DNA of 64,000 nt from Aspidiotus rigidus (lineage: Eukaryota > Arthropoda > Insecta > Hemiptera > Diaspididae), in contig JAVHKY010000023.1 of NCBI GenBank assembly GCA_035079385.1, forward strand, positions 9,771,501-9,835,500, in the 5' to 3' direction. The notes under the pieces were generated by a model, which ran no database searches, was not told the origin of the DNA, and saw only the letters and a list, made by a program, of their open reading frames with translations. The translations under genes and the position numbers were made by a program. Positions 22,291 through 33,310 of this stretch are shown here, in pieces. Each line of letters opens with the position of its first letter. The stretch's first letter is position 1.

Positions 22291-23301
22291 GGTGGAAGGA
22301 TCTGACCAGAGTAAATCAATAACCACGCCAGAAAGGTTGTTGATATGATAGGGTCTCTTGATTTTCTTGATTTGATCGAGCGTTTTCAAATGAGGACTGA
22401 GTCCACCGTGGCAACAGAAAATTTTTCCACCGACAACAGCTGCAAATGGAAGATGGTCGAAAAATGTCGCGAATCGTTTCCACAAGTTAGTTGAAAATCT
22501 ATTTTTACCTTGGTATAGAAGATACATAAACATAATAATTATGGTTAATTGAGGAATACAAGTAAAAAATCGTTGAAAGGTGCAATCAAGATTTTGAGAT
22601 TAGTGGATCGTATTTCAATGTGTGTGATGACGTTGAGCCAAGAATTCGGAGTTCTTGAAAAAAAAAACTTTCATTCCTGTAAGGTCATTCGAAGCTAAAG
22701 AGTGTGTTCTGAATGGTGTGCGTTTAAAATTTAAAATTCTCTGGCTCTACTACCTAGAAATTTTTGTAATCCCACTTTTGAAAGAGAGAATAAGTCAAGA
22801 GAAAAACTTCAGAGAACTGTCAAAATCGAATTTAATTTTTTCTCAAAATGGGCGATAATGAAAAGAAGATCTATAAGATAAATTTGAAACTTACATTCAT
22901 TTAAAAAACCGTACTTCTGATTGATTACGGTACATTCGTGATTCCCACGTAAGAGATATATATGTCGTGGATGCTTCACTTTCAATGACAGAAGCAAACT
23001 CAAACATTCGACAGAATTTTTACCACGGTCAACGTAGTCTCCCAAAAATAAATAAGTTGTCGTTGGCGGGTAACCCGTCTGCTGGAAAATCCACAATAAT
23101 TCTTCAAACTGACCGTGAATATCACCTGTGTGTAGTTTTACAATGATTTGGTACCGTTACTAAGGAGGTCATCTACCACATTTTCAAATAAATAACACTC
23201 ACCGACTACGATTATAGGAGGCTCCAGTCGAAGTAAGGACGAATCTTTCAAAAGAGATTTTTCAGCCTTATCGATGACGTTTTCAATTAAATGAACATTT
23301 C
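22291..23301 (-). CDS. PP1-like serine/threonine protein phosphatase, three exons, partial
   Basis: Minus-strand exons 23301-23203, 23125-22895 and 22508-22291 join in phase through introns of 77 and 386 bp with GT-AG ends (donors gtgagt, gtaagt and, after the last exon, gtaagt). The protein reads [17 protein letters not shown], then [40 protein letters not shown] and [20 protein letters not shown]. It continues [20 protein letters not shown] and ends [12 protein letters not shown]. The metal-binding and catalytic GDIHG, GDYVDRG, RGNHE and HGG motifs of the PPP family are intact, with PP1 the closest match. The family dephosphorylates Ser/Thr residues, usually with regulatory subunits. The N-terminal exon and the C-terminal block with the last metal-ligand histidine ('RAH') were not found. 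Divergence from canonical PP1 ('CCHGG' for 'CMHGG') suggests a specialised paralogue or an early pseudogene. Confidence 0.85.
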
Positions 23302-23304
23302 CTG

Positions 23305-24165
23305 TAAAGATAAAACGTTCTCTTTTATCTCGTGTTATATTACTTCAGTTTTTTACTGAAACTTTATAAACACGAATTCACTTTCGGGTTGTTTACACAT
23401 AATATTATTTGCAATGAGCTTTCGGAGGTCTAAAAATACTGATATACACGAAAAAAGGGATGAATCGGTGACAGTTTATTCAGGAAATAAACCTCGTCGT
23501 TGACAACGGTGCAGTTCCAAAATTTTGTAAAAACACTACATGTTATTCATTTTTCACCAACTTTCACGTTTTCTGTCGTAAGCCTGTCGTATTTCTTTTA
23601 GCAATTTCACAGCTACTATACAACGAAATGACTTGCACTTTTACGGTTTCGTCAAATAGGTAGGAGAACAAGCGCCATAGAAACAATGCGTACGCTATAA
23701 TTAATCGCCGAGTTACGAAAAGAGGAGAGAATATAATTGAAACTTTCGGCGGACGTTTATAACGATAAAATTTTCGTTCCGAGCAAAATTTTTGAACCAT
23801 TCTCAACATTTGCCGTGGGTACCGGGAAATTCACCTTTGGAAAGTTGATTCTTACATATTGGAAAGAAAAATTATTGATTTATGTGGAAGAAAGTTTACA
23901 GAACTTGCCGAACAGTTATTCAGTTTTCAAAATTGAATTTGCTAAGTGAAGAGGGTAGGGGTGGATCTACGAAGGTAGGAGAGTCGATACAGCTCTTATC
24001 ATCCTTTAAAAAATATCAAAATCTAAATTTAGTTTGAATGTTTCTTCATGAACAAACTTCAAATTCCATTCTAAAATCTATCTCCTGAATTTTGGTCAAC
24101 GCCGAGGCTGCATATACGATAAAATCCTCATCAGTTGGTACCTCCTTTGATTATTGTACCTATCG
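23305..24165. other. Upstream region of the phosphatase; first exon not identified
   Basis: The N-terminal exon should lie here or further right. No convincing exon was recognised; short frames at 23564-23809 (minus) and 23737-23949 (plus) show no PP1-like sequence. Confidence 0.35.
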
Positions 24166-24169
24166 TGTA

Positions 24170-24335
24170 AAGCAATGATTTGTCATCAGATAATTATATT
24201 CGATTGGTATTATTTCCTCCATTCCTCCTTCGCTTCGATCATAGGCGGGGCTGTAGTCGATCTCTCGCCCGGAGTCCACAACAGAAGACAATTCTCATTA
24301 GTATTATTCCCTCGGGTTCCGATCATTTAGGCGCC
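24170..24335. repeat. Dispersed repeat 'gcggggctgtagtcgat', copy 1
   Basis: Contains 'cgatcataggcggggctgta' followed by 'gtcgatctctcgcc'. Related sequence occurs at about 26860-26950 (same strand) and, inverted, at about 52045-52110. It may be a SINE or MITE; ends are not defined. Confidence 0.4.
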
Positions 24336-24446
24336 AGGACATCCTCGAGCTTCAGAATGTATCTGTTCAGACTAAACGTATTCTTGTGACACAGTTAGCC
24401 TACATCCTGCTCCCTCTGCAAATATAACTACAGGAGTACTTTTTTT

Positions 24447-25096
24447 TTTTGACATGTCCCATGTCTTTTCTCTCGCCGGACCCCGATTTTGAAACTCGCG
24501 AGTACACCCCGCGTAATAATAATAAATAATTAATTAATTAATTAATTAATAATTAAATAATTAAATAATCAAATAATTATTTAATTAAATAATTAAATAA
24601 TTAAATAAATAAATGATTAAATAATTAATATAATTAATAATTAGAAAATCTCTACCCCTTGGGTGATTCAGAAATTCGCGAGTACACCCCGCGTAATAAT
24701 AATTAATTAATTAATTAATAATTAAATAATTAAATAATTAATATAATTAATAATTAGAAAATCTCTACCCGGTGGGTGATTCAGAAATTCGCGAGTACAC
24801 CCCGCGTAATAATAATAAATAATTAAATAATTAAATAATTAAATAATTAAATAATTAAATAATTAAATAATTAAATAATTAAATAAATAAATTATTAAAT
24901 AATTAATATAATTAATAATTAGAAAATTTTCCAAGTCCCTCTTCCTATCATATATGGCTGGATAGTCGAAATTTTTCCAAGTCCCCTAGACTTGAATTTT
25001 CTCATACCATTCCAATACAACAGCGAGATCGCTCGTTCGCCCCAAGAAAGTTGATACCTCAAAATATAGAACACCCACAATTACCTCAAAATATTT
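24447..25096 (-). mobile_element. Composite AT-array element, copy C (truncated)
   Basis: Minus orientation. Its terminal 'gacatgtcccatgtcttttc' lies at 24451-24470, followed by three tandem units of 'gcgagtacaccccgcg' plus AT arrays (24495-24930) and the 'gacttggaaaaatttcgac' and 'gcgatctcgctgttgtattg' block. It stops within 'acctcaaaatattt' at about 25096, so the distal end is missing. Confidence 0.7.
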
Positions 25097-25329
25097 ATTT
25101 TACAAGCTTTGAAGCTACTCTGGGGCTAACAGGATTACCTAATAGTTTGAATTTGCAAAGACTTAAGATGGTTCGCCTGAATTGTGGTACTGCAGCAAAA
25201 ATGTCTACTATTTGTAGAACTTGCACGATTTGGTCAATGACTGATGCTACTGCAGTTCCTTTCATTACTTTCTGAGACACACTTGCGCGTTGATTTCTTG
25301 TACAGTTCCTTTTATTACTTGCTGAGATG

Positions 25330-26720
25330 ATAAATGCAGCAAAAATGGACTCACTAAGTTCTGGCGTTTTGAGAGGAAGAACGACGAGCATAGCCACGAA
25401 CCTGAACCTGGCAGAATTCAGGTGTTCTATGCTGTTACTGCAATGAAACGTCGGGCAGCTGATACCGAAGAACCCACAAGTGCCGTAATTATCTCTCACG
25501 AGATCAGATACATTAAAGCAGCGCATCCATCAGCGGGTACATAAAAGAATGAGGAAAGCGCCAGTCAATCCCGTATCGTTGACCGAGTTGGAGATTCCCA
25601 GGCATTCCATTGAAGGGTAAGGTGAAGAATTTCCTCTTATTTGATTCCGGTCCCAGTGAACACAGAATATTCATTTTCGGCAGACCGCGTGCTATATAGA
25701 GAGTAAACAGAGGTCGTCTATCCTACACCTACGTATAACGGTAACGAATACGGGCATCATCCAAATTCGTAGTTTAGGTTCGCCTAACGCGTTGAGTGCG
25801 CGTCCAGATCTGCATACAGCTGTACACTACGCAAATTGTTGAGTGTTGCAGATTCACTGCTCGGTTAACTGCGTTAGGCGAATCCTAAACTACGAATTTG
25901 GATGATGCCCGTGTCTCAAGCTCTTGGACAAACTCTGTTAATACTTCGCGACTGTGACGTATGGTTTGGGGGTGGTATTCTTCTATCAACTTTTTTTACT
26001 TTTTGGGAAGAAGTGTGGTAGTGTTCACCCGTTACTCTACGCACTTTTGCCAAACAAAACGGAGAAGACCTACCGAATAATATTTGGAACTATTAGAGAT
26101 CCTAGTGAATTTGCGTTGCTGCCGAAACTACTTTCCTGTGACTTCGAGGCCGGCCGGTTTGATAAAGAAATTTTTGGTACGACAGTTGGAGCCTGCCTAT
26201 TTTACTTAGCTCGTGATATATTGCGTCGTATCATGGCGAATCGGTTATAGCGCTGTTACCAGAAAACAAGTCGCATTGGCCTTCGTTCCGCCGGCCAACA
26301 TAATCCAACTTTTTGAAGAGCTCAAAAAATACGTAGACGTGTCGCTAGAACTATTGTTGGAATATTTGGAGGATAACTAGATCGGTCGACGGCGGCGGTA
26401 TGGGCGGAAGACGCCGCAGTTTCCCATTGATTCGTGGAATGTATACGATGACCAGCCGAGGATGAACAATAGCGCTGAAGCGGGTCACCGTCGTTTCCAA
26501 GGAGAAGTGAACTTGTCCCATCCAAATATCTGGCACTTCATCGATGACCTACGCACAGCGCAAAAGGCGAGGAATGTTGATTACAATCGACTGGGCTCCG
26601 AACCAACAGCGAAGAAACCGAAATATGTCAAGTTAGTTGAGAGGTTGAGGAAAATTGTACTAGACCATAAAAATCGGTCTTGCATCGAATATTTTAGAGC
26701 CGTATAGCGCATAACATTTG
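25330..26720 (+). pseudogene. MULE transposase with FLYWCH-like N-terminus, broken
   Basis: Plus strand: FWRFERKNDEHSHEPEPGRI with VFYAVTAMKRRAADTEEPTS is the end of a FLYWCH-type zinc finger and the linker of insect MULE transposases. RMRKAPVNPVSLTELEIPRH and EEFLLF follow. After a MITE insertion come FYQLFLLFGKKCGSVHPLLY, then ALLPNKTEKTYRIIF, VGACLFYLARDILRRI, VALAFVPPANIIQLFEELKK and the strongly conserved GHRRFQGEVNLSHPNIWHFI with KKPKYVKLVERLRKIVLD. Known role: DDE transposase of Mutator-like elements. Stops and frameshifts, the MITE, and an internal deletion near 25370 make it inactive. Terminal inverted repeats were not identified. Confidence 0.82.
25750..25912. mobile_element. 163-bp MITE inside the MULE transposase
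   Basis: The left 40 bp beginning ACGGGCATCATCCAAATTCG match the inverted right end (25871-25912) with a single one-base gap. The middle is about 80 bp of unique sequence, and no coding frame is present. It interrupts the MULE reading between GEEFLLF and YQLFLLF. No clear target duplication is visible. Confidence 0.8.
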
Positions 26721-26819
26721 CCGCTAAACATCTAAATATTCGCGATTTAATTTTTTCCCCTTTTTACAGCTCTTTGTCAATGATATTTTATTTGAATTTA
26801 AAAAAAATTATTCGTGCCT

Positions 26820-26960
26820 AATCGTCCGCGCCTACATGGTACCAATCCTATTCCCTCCACTGCCTTACACTCCGAGAATTTTCATGTGCTTGCACGCCTA
26901 GATCATACGCGGGGTTGTAGTCGATTTTCGCAGGCCTTTGGTAATCTCTCCCTACAAACG
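26820..26960. repeat. Dispersed repeat 'gcggggttgtagtcgat', copy 2
   Basis: Has 'agatcatacgcggggttgta' followed by 'gtcgatttt', similar to the segment at 24235-24270. It lies just downstream of the MULE remnant. Confidence 0.35.
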
Positions 26961-27049
26961 TATCATAAACAATCAAGTCTGCGGTTAGGGACAGTTTTGA
27001 GTCATCGAGGGAGGTGGCCATAGGGACTCTTAACACGTTTAGAGAAAGA

Positions 27050-28290
27050 TACCATGACTTCACAAACTATACGCAGAGGGAAGGGAGGACAAATTCCAAA
27101 ATTAATAACACATATTGGCACAAATCAGACACAATTTTTTAAGATTACTTTCAAATCGAAATTTCTTGGGAGGGGCTATCCTCCAACGAAAAGACGTCTG
27201 ATGGACTTTTTAGTGCAGTGGAAGCGAAATGGTTGAAGATTGTGAGATTAATGGTACAAATAGGCACAAATTAAGGCTCATATTTCAAGACTACTTTCAG
27301 GTTAAAACCCAACCTACACAAAGCTGGTACTTCAACTTCAATGGGTCAAAGAACAAGGGCAAGACACATATGGTTGACTGTGCAAATTCTGAAACTGGCA
27401 GTACAAATTCGTCCGAATTAAACTCAATCTTCAGCCGGGAACCGTTTTACGAGGGGGGGGGGGGGGGGGGGTGTAATTCGAAGATTCCGGGCGCTGCCCG
27501 GAAAAACGTGGGACTTGGGAAAATTTTGACCTCCGAGCTGTACATAATAAAAGGGGAACTTGCAAAAATTCTGACCTCCAAGCTATATACAATAGAAGGG
27601 GGACTTGGAAAAACGACGGCTTCTTCAACGAAGTTAAACGAGAAACGCAGGGAATCTGGTATTGAGAATTCAAAAAGCCTAAACCAAGTATAAAGCTAAT
27701 ATAAAGAAGGCCTAGACCTACTATAAGACTAGTATAGTATAGTTCGAGAGTCTAAATTTTTCTTGACTCCCGAGCTATATATGATAGGACGGGGACGTAA
27801 AAATAGGACGTCATCAGTGATTTGGATCTATTTTAGGGACTTGGAAATATATAGGTCGAGAGTCGAAATTTTTCCAAGTCCCCTTCCTATTACATGTAGC
27901 TTGGAGGTTGAAATTTACCACGTCCCCCTTCCATCATAGCTCTCTTCTGTCATATATAGCTCGAGCGTCGAAATTTTTCCAAGTTTTTTGCCGGACGGCG
28001 ATTCTCTCAAATGCCCCCCCATAAAACAGGTTCCCTGTTGAGATAAAACAAGAAAACCCCTATAAAACAGGTTTCCCTTACAGTTAATGAAGGTAGGCTA
28101 ACCCTCAGCAGCTAACAAAGTAGGCTGTGTTTTTTTTAGGGTATTTTCATATCTGAGTTACCAATGGGAGGTCCATCTTCCAATAAAGGAATCATGGGTG
28201 GGCATAAATTCTGAAATTGTCGGCACATATAGACACAAATTATTGAGACTATTTTTGAGCCAAAGTCTCAATTCAAGGGGGGAGGGAGGG
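27050..28290. repeat. Dispersed-module region with G19 run
   Basis: Contains copies of 'ggcacaaattaaggctcata'-type sequence (near 27115, 27255 and 28220), a run of 19 G (27453-27471), three units of 'cttggaaaaattttgacctc' plus 'gagctatatatgataggagg' (27515-27970), CTAG-rich text (27680-27760) and two 'ataaaacaggttccct' motifs (28021 and 28061). No gene. Confidence 0.55.
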
Positions 28291-31096
28291 TTGTCAACTT
28301 GCTCTGACAAGAAACCTAGACTTCAGGAGGCTACCTAAGATTGGGAGCGAAAGAGCGGAGTAGTGACTTCGAGGAAGTAATTAGCCCAACATATTATAGT
28401 GTACTAGACCTATATTAGACTAAGAATGAGAGTGAGTCCCGGAGACCTAGTTAAGCTTAAACACAGTATACTAGACTTATACTAGGCCCAAAATGGCGGC
28501 GAACGAGCAGAAGCCTAATTATACAGAACGACATTCTCCATTTCTGTTTTTTTGATGTAGCTTCAAAAAAAAAAAAAAACATGATCTTCATTCATTTCGT
28601 TCTACTAGAAGAAGTTTTCAATAAATACTTCTGTTTTCTTTGTGATTCGTGCAAAGCGATCAAGAATCTTAGCAATGTCATACACAACTAGATTTGAAAG
28701 GCAAACTCATTTAAATTAATTACAGAACCTATTTTATAACATGTCCTATCCATCAGCCATTTGAAAAAGTTGTTTCGAGGAGGGGTATGGGAAGCTCACT
28801 CTTCTCGATATCAATTCCTGAAATCATTAAATATTGGTATCAGCATTCCTCTCTCACATTGCGTCTTCGTTGACCATTATTTTTAGTGTCTAATTCAATT
28901 TTGTCCTCTAAGGTACGAACCATTTTAATTGAGATTACTTGCCTACGTGTTCTTCTCATCTCAATCTCACTCCTAACTTCGCGAACTTTCACAGAGCCTC
29001 TAAATAACTTTTCATCCAATTCTTAACAAAAACGTTCAAGATTTATTGGGGAACGTGGGGATGACGGAGGAAGGTTTGAGGCTCACCGGAGTATGGCGTC
29101 GTAAGGATTCCACGTCACCAAAAGTGCAAAAAGGAAACTACAAAAATCGAATTCTTCCAAGTAAACTTCTGAACCAAATTGCTCGATAATCGGAATTTTT
29201 CTAATCGTCTTCCCTACCCGAATTTACAAAGTTTGAAATTTAAAATTCTTCCAAGTCATCCAAATTTTTCCGAGTCCCTTTTCAGATATTCGTGCGTATA
29301 TCTGTCGAAGTCTGAAGCCCGGGAGAAAAGGAAGAAAATATGGAACATTCTGCTCGGACGGCGGACCAAGACCATGGACGACGAAAATTTTCGATTAATT
29401 ACCCACAAAACAGGTTTTTAGTTGAAATTACTTTTCATCAAATTATATTTCTTCTCTATTTCTTAAAAGTTTTGAATATTAAATTTTTCAATTTCACCTC
29501 CGATTAAATATCTGAAACTTGAGGACTACGCTTGTAAATTGCCTCTCCAACGGTGAACAAAATTGGGCCGCAGCTAACTCGACTACGGAACTTCAATACG
29601 TAGTCTAACGAGCAGAACCCATATAACATTATCAAACATGCACCATTCAATCAGTGTAGCTTTGGAACTTTCTGATCTCGCAAGAACTTCTGTGCTAAAG
29701 CAAGCGAATTCACTATCAATTGTCGCACTGCACTCGATTTGCTAACGGCCCAAGTCTTCGCGCTCTCATCTACTTTTTGCGCATAACGTTTCTCTCTTTC
29801 TCCCAAAATTCATAAATACCTTTGGATTCTCTTTTCCATCCTTTCATTGCTATTGAGCTCGGCCTCACTAATATTTCAAGAAGTTACTGCAAAACTCTTC
29901 AACTATATCATGTACTTCATTCGTATAGTTGTGAATTGACGATTAGAACTGTTTGAGAAAATCCACGAGCTCTTATGTTCACTTTTGATTTCTCTCTCAA
30001 CTCATTCATCAGTTTTCTGATCACGACTACGAGTAGTACTAGTGATGATATTTACAGCTCGGGACGCATTCGTTGACAGAGAAGGATGAAGGCTTTGAAA
30101 AATATAGAAATGATCCTGTCTTCCTCGGTCTTCTTCCACACGTGATGCTTACTTATTGAATCTACGAAAAAATTTACGTGGAATAATGGAAATTACCTTT
30201 CACCACGCAAATGGTTGATAGACTGAAAAGGAAGTCTATACAATCATATACCGTTTACGGAAATACTTTTTATTTTTCTTTAGATTTCATTTAATTGAAT
30301 TCAATTTCGTAACAGTAATCAACTTCTGTATGAAAATCTAAATCCTAATAACGAAGAAAATGAGCTTATTCAAAATTATCCTGGTCATTCACTCAAATAA
30401 CTTCTAAGAGAGTCTAGTCTAGTGATAAGAACTTCAATATATCGTACCGTAATTTAATCTTCGTTGATCAACTGTCAGTATCCGGAAAAGGGTATCCTCT
30501 GCAGTCATTTCAAAATATATAAACGATGAATTTTCTTCACTTGCTGTTTTGCCTTAGTCATGATCTCTTCAAAAGCAAAACCATCTAAAAAGGAAAGAAA
30601 AAAATTTCTAATATTCCCCACTATAAAAAAAAAAAAAGTAAATAACATATCTACCGCGAATTTGTCCATAATAAAAAATAACCAAAAAAAAAAAACAAAT
30701 TTTCCTCTCAAAGCAGCCAATTATATTTCAATCCGCGATTGTAAAACTTTACCTAGTCAACGAGATGATTTATGCGCGCGTGTGTGCGTACGTGTACGTT
30801 TTAAACAAGCCGAAAAAATCTGCACAAAAAAAAAAAAAAACTTTTGTATCTCCTCTAATTACCCTCGGAATTTACACGATTGGAAAAACTTGTTTCAAAG
30901 TACTTCGGAAAACGCGAACGAATTCATTAAAAATGTTTCGTCGAATAGAGTGAAATTTCATACCGACCGAAATGAGCGGACGGTAGTCGCGAAAAATCGT
31001 GTTCGGATACGCGTAAGGCGGTGCGAGCGAAAGCTCTCTCGTGCTTTTGAGAACTTTCTCGCCAGTAATAAAACGGCGGTATACCGATAAACACTT
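28291..31096. other. No gene recognised; 3' part is the probable 5' UTR of the K2P exon
   Basis: 28380-28500 is CTAG-rich repeat text. 29180-29420 holds scattered 'cttccaagtcatcc' module pieces ending in 'cacaaaacaggtttttagtt'. 30560-31090 is A-rich with one long lysine-rich frame that has no domain and directly precedes the K2P start, so I read it as promoter or 5' UTR. Confidence 0.4.
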
Positions 31097-31322
31097 ATGA
31101 AACGCGAGGTTCTACGCGACGAGCCCACTCGGTTGGGAAAATGCTTACGAAAATTACTTCGTATTTCTTTTTCGAATTTCGGAATGCTGATTATTATTTC
31201 CATTTATTTGTTGTTCGGCGGATTTTTGTTTCAGTTTATAGAGAACAAGAAAAAGATCGACGGTCGTCTTTATTTTCGTAAACATCGAGACGAATGCGTA
31301 GAAGAATTGTGGTCCATAACGA
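31097..31322 (+). CDS. Two-pore-domain potassium channel (TWiK type), first coding exon
   Basis: ATG at 31097 opens 75 codons. A basic N-terminus (LGKCLRKLLRISFSNFG) leads into a hydrophobic segment (MLIIISIYLLFGGFLFQFIE, residues 30-49), the first membrane helix. Next comes an extracellular linker with YFRKHRDECVEELWSIT. 'FG..+++..Y...GG.+FQ.IE' followed by 'R.+CV.ELW.IT' is characteristic of TWiK-type K2P channels, which pass background K+ current at the plasma membrane. A good donor (GA|gtaagt) ends the exon at 31322 in phase 1. The next exon, with the linker end and first pore loop, was not found downstream, so the intron probably exceeds the window or the exon was missed. Confidence 0.75.
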
Positions 31323-32365
31323 GTAAGTACACACCGTACACGAATACAATGCCCCCTTCCCTTATTTAGAAAGCGTTTATCTCGCGCCATAATTTTACCA
31401 CGTAGGATAGGTACTTAAAAACCGTGTAATTTCGAATGTCATCTTCAACCAAATCGCGGAATATATTGATTATTTTTTCTCCATTTCTTTAGAAATCTTT
31501 CATCTCGATGACCCGTAACGTGCACTTACGAGAATTTTTAATTTCCAATACACGTGTGCGCTTCTTTTCACAACAATGACTCGATTTTTCCTGTTTAAAA
31601 CCAGCGAGACACCGACACGCTCACCCATTCATAAAGAATATCTGCATCGCTTGCGGAAGAGCAGACGAATAAAAAAAAAGAGAAGAGAGAAAATGTGATG
31701 GAAAATTTTCGGATCACAATTGGGGGTAAAAATGTATTGAGCAGTTATAAACAGATTGCCAGTAGGTAACGGTACTCAAATTCAAAACACTCTAGGCAGC
31801 CGTATTATAATTTTAGTCTCACTTATATACTCGTACTTTTTTTGTGGTCTATACCGCGGTTTTAACTGCGTTCTTTGATCCGGGCGAAGTTATTAATTAA
31901 AAGTTGGATTTTCCATGGACAGCGATTTTCTTTGCAGCTGTTTTCATGCATTTATTTTCACCTTAATTAAATTCATCATCTCGTTTCATATAATGCTATT
32001 GTTTCCGAACATCGAAGACCTCTTCTCCAGCCGTTCGACCATACATCTACACATAAAGTAATGTGGCTCTTGAGGGTGTGTAGCAAGGTAGAAGTGATTT
32101 CGGAGCTTCGTTATCACGAGAGAATTTCGTAATAATTGGATTTACTAGGAGCTATAGTCTCGACTAGGCAGGATAAGTGCAAGAAAGTGATCTGAGCCCA
32201 TGACAGGTGAAAAGTCAGTAAGCGACGGATCCAAGAGAGAGCTTAATGAATTTGCATTCTTCGATGTGGATATGTCTTGAGTCTGGGGGTCACTCTGAAA
32301 TTTGCGTCACGAAAATGACATCACGAGCTGATGACGTTATAACACGATGAATCATGTTGACGTGG
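31323..32365. other. Start of the K2P first intron; no feature seen
   Basis: AT-rich, non-coding. Contains TGACGT-like motifs near 32310-32345. Confidence 0.4.
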
Positions 32366-32369
32366 ATTT

Positions 32370-32890
32370 TTGGTCGAAAACGTAAATCGACTCGAAGTCG
32401 GTGTCTATTTTGAGTCGATTTAATTTTGCCTCAAAGTCGACCACAAATCGAATGGAAGCCGACCCGTCGATGTCGACTTCCGGTATTAGATTCATATCAA
32501 GCCCAAATCGACGTCGACTTCAAATCGACTGCTATTTTGCGTCGATTTCGAATCGACTTGTAGTTTTTTGATAATGTTCGTTAGTCGATGTCTGGAGTCG
32601 ATATCGAGTTGCAAACTTTTCGGCTGATTTGTCACGTCGATTTTGGAGTCATACATTTCAAAATTCTGAATAATCGGAATTCTCACGTCGATAAATAGTC
32701 GATATTTAGGACCTACTCGTAGCTGATTTTGAATCGACCTGACATCGACGTAGATTTTGGGTCGACATCTGAATCGTCTCAATTTCGACATCAATGATGA
32801 GTCGCTAAAGACGAGAGTCAATTTCGAGACGACTTCCAGTCAATTTGCGGTTGACATGAGCGGAACTAAGTTGATTTCGAGTTTTTATTG
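32370..32890. repeat. TCGA-rich degenerate oligonucleotide repeat
   Basis: About 500 bp packed with variants of GTCGATTT, TCGACTT and AATCGAC in both orientations, with about 25-30 TCGA tetramers. The minus-strand frame across 32492-32821 is a by-product. No clear fixed unit length. Confidence 0.6.
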
Positions 32891-32929
32891 TCTCAAGACA
32901 TAAAAATTTGACTCCGCTACTTTGAGACC

Positions 32930-33310
32930 TAAATCTTTACCCTTCATTATACTAGGCTATACCAGACCTAATAATAGCCTCCATTAAATTAGGCTTGGCA
33001 GAGGCGTAAAATACTTTAGGACCATCATTAGGATAATCTCCATTAACATACTGGGCTTCATCATAATATAGATTAACCGGGTCATCCTGCTCTTCTTTAT
33101 TCTAGGCTCAATACTAGACGTACAGTTTATTTGGCTGTACTAGACGAAATTGCGAGACGAAAATGACGTCATGAACACAAATTTTATTAAAAGAAATGAT
33201 AACTTACTTATTCCCAAATATTTATAATTTTATTTATTTAATAATAATAATTATTATTTATGTTTAATTATATTATTTGTTTTTATACAATAATTATAAT
33301 AATTTCTAGA
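32930..33310. repeat. CTAG-type degenerate repeat followed by an AT tract
   Basis: 32940-33150 repeats short 'actaggctataccagaccta' and 'ctaggctcaatactagacg' phrases, also seen near 27700, 28400, 35610-35790, 42070-42190 and 47320-47420. 33190-33310 is nearly pure A/T. Confidence 0.45.

Noticed and set aside
30560..31090. 176-codon plus frame before the K2P exon
   Set aside because: Rich in lysine from A-tracts, with no domain, and it ends just before the K2P start. Read as 5' UTR or promoter.
32492..32821. 109-codon minus frame
   Set aside because: Composed of translated TCGA-rich repeat text, with no family or start context.
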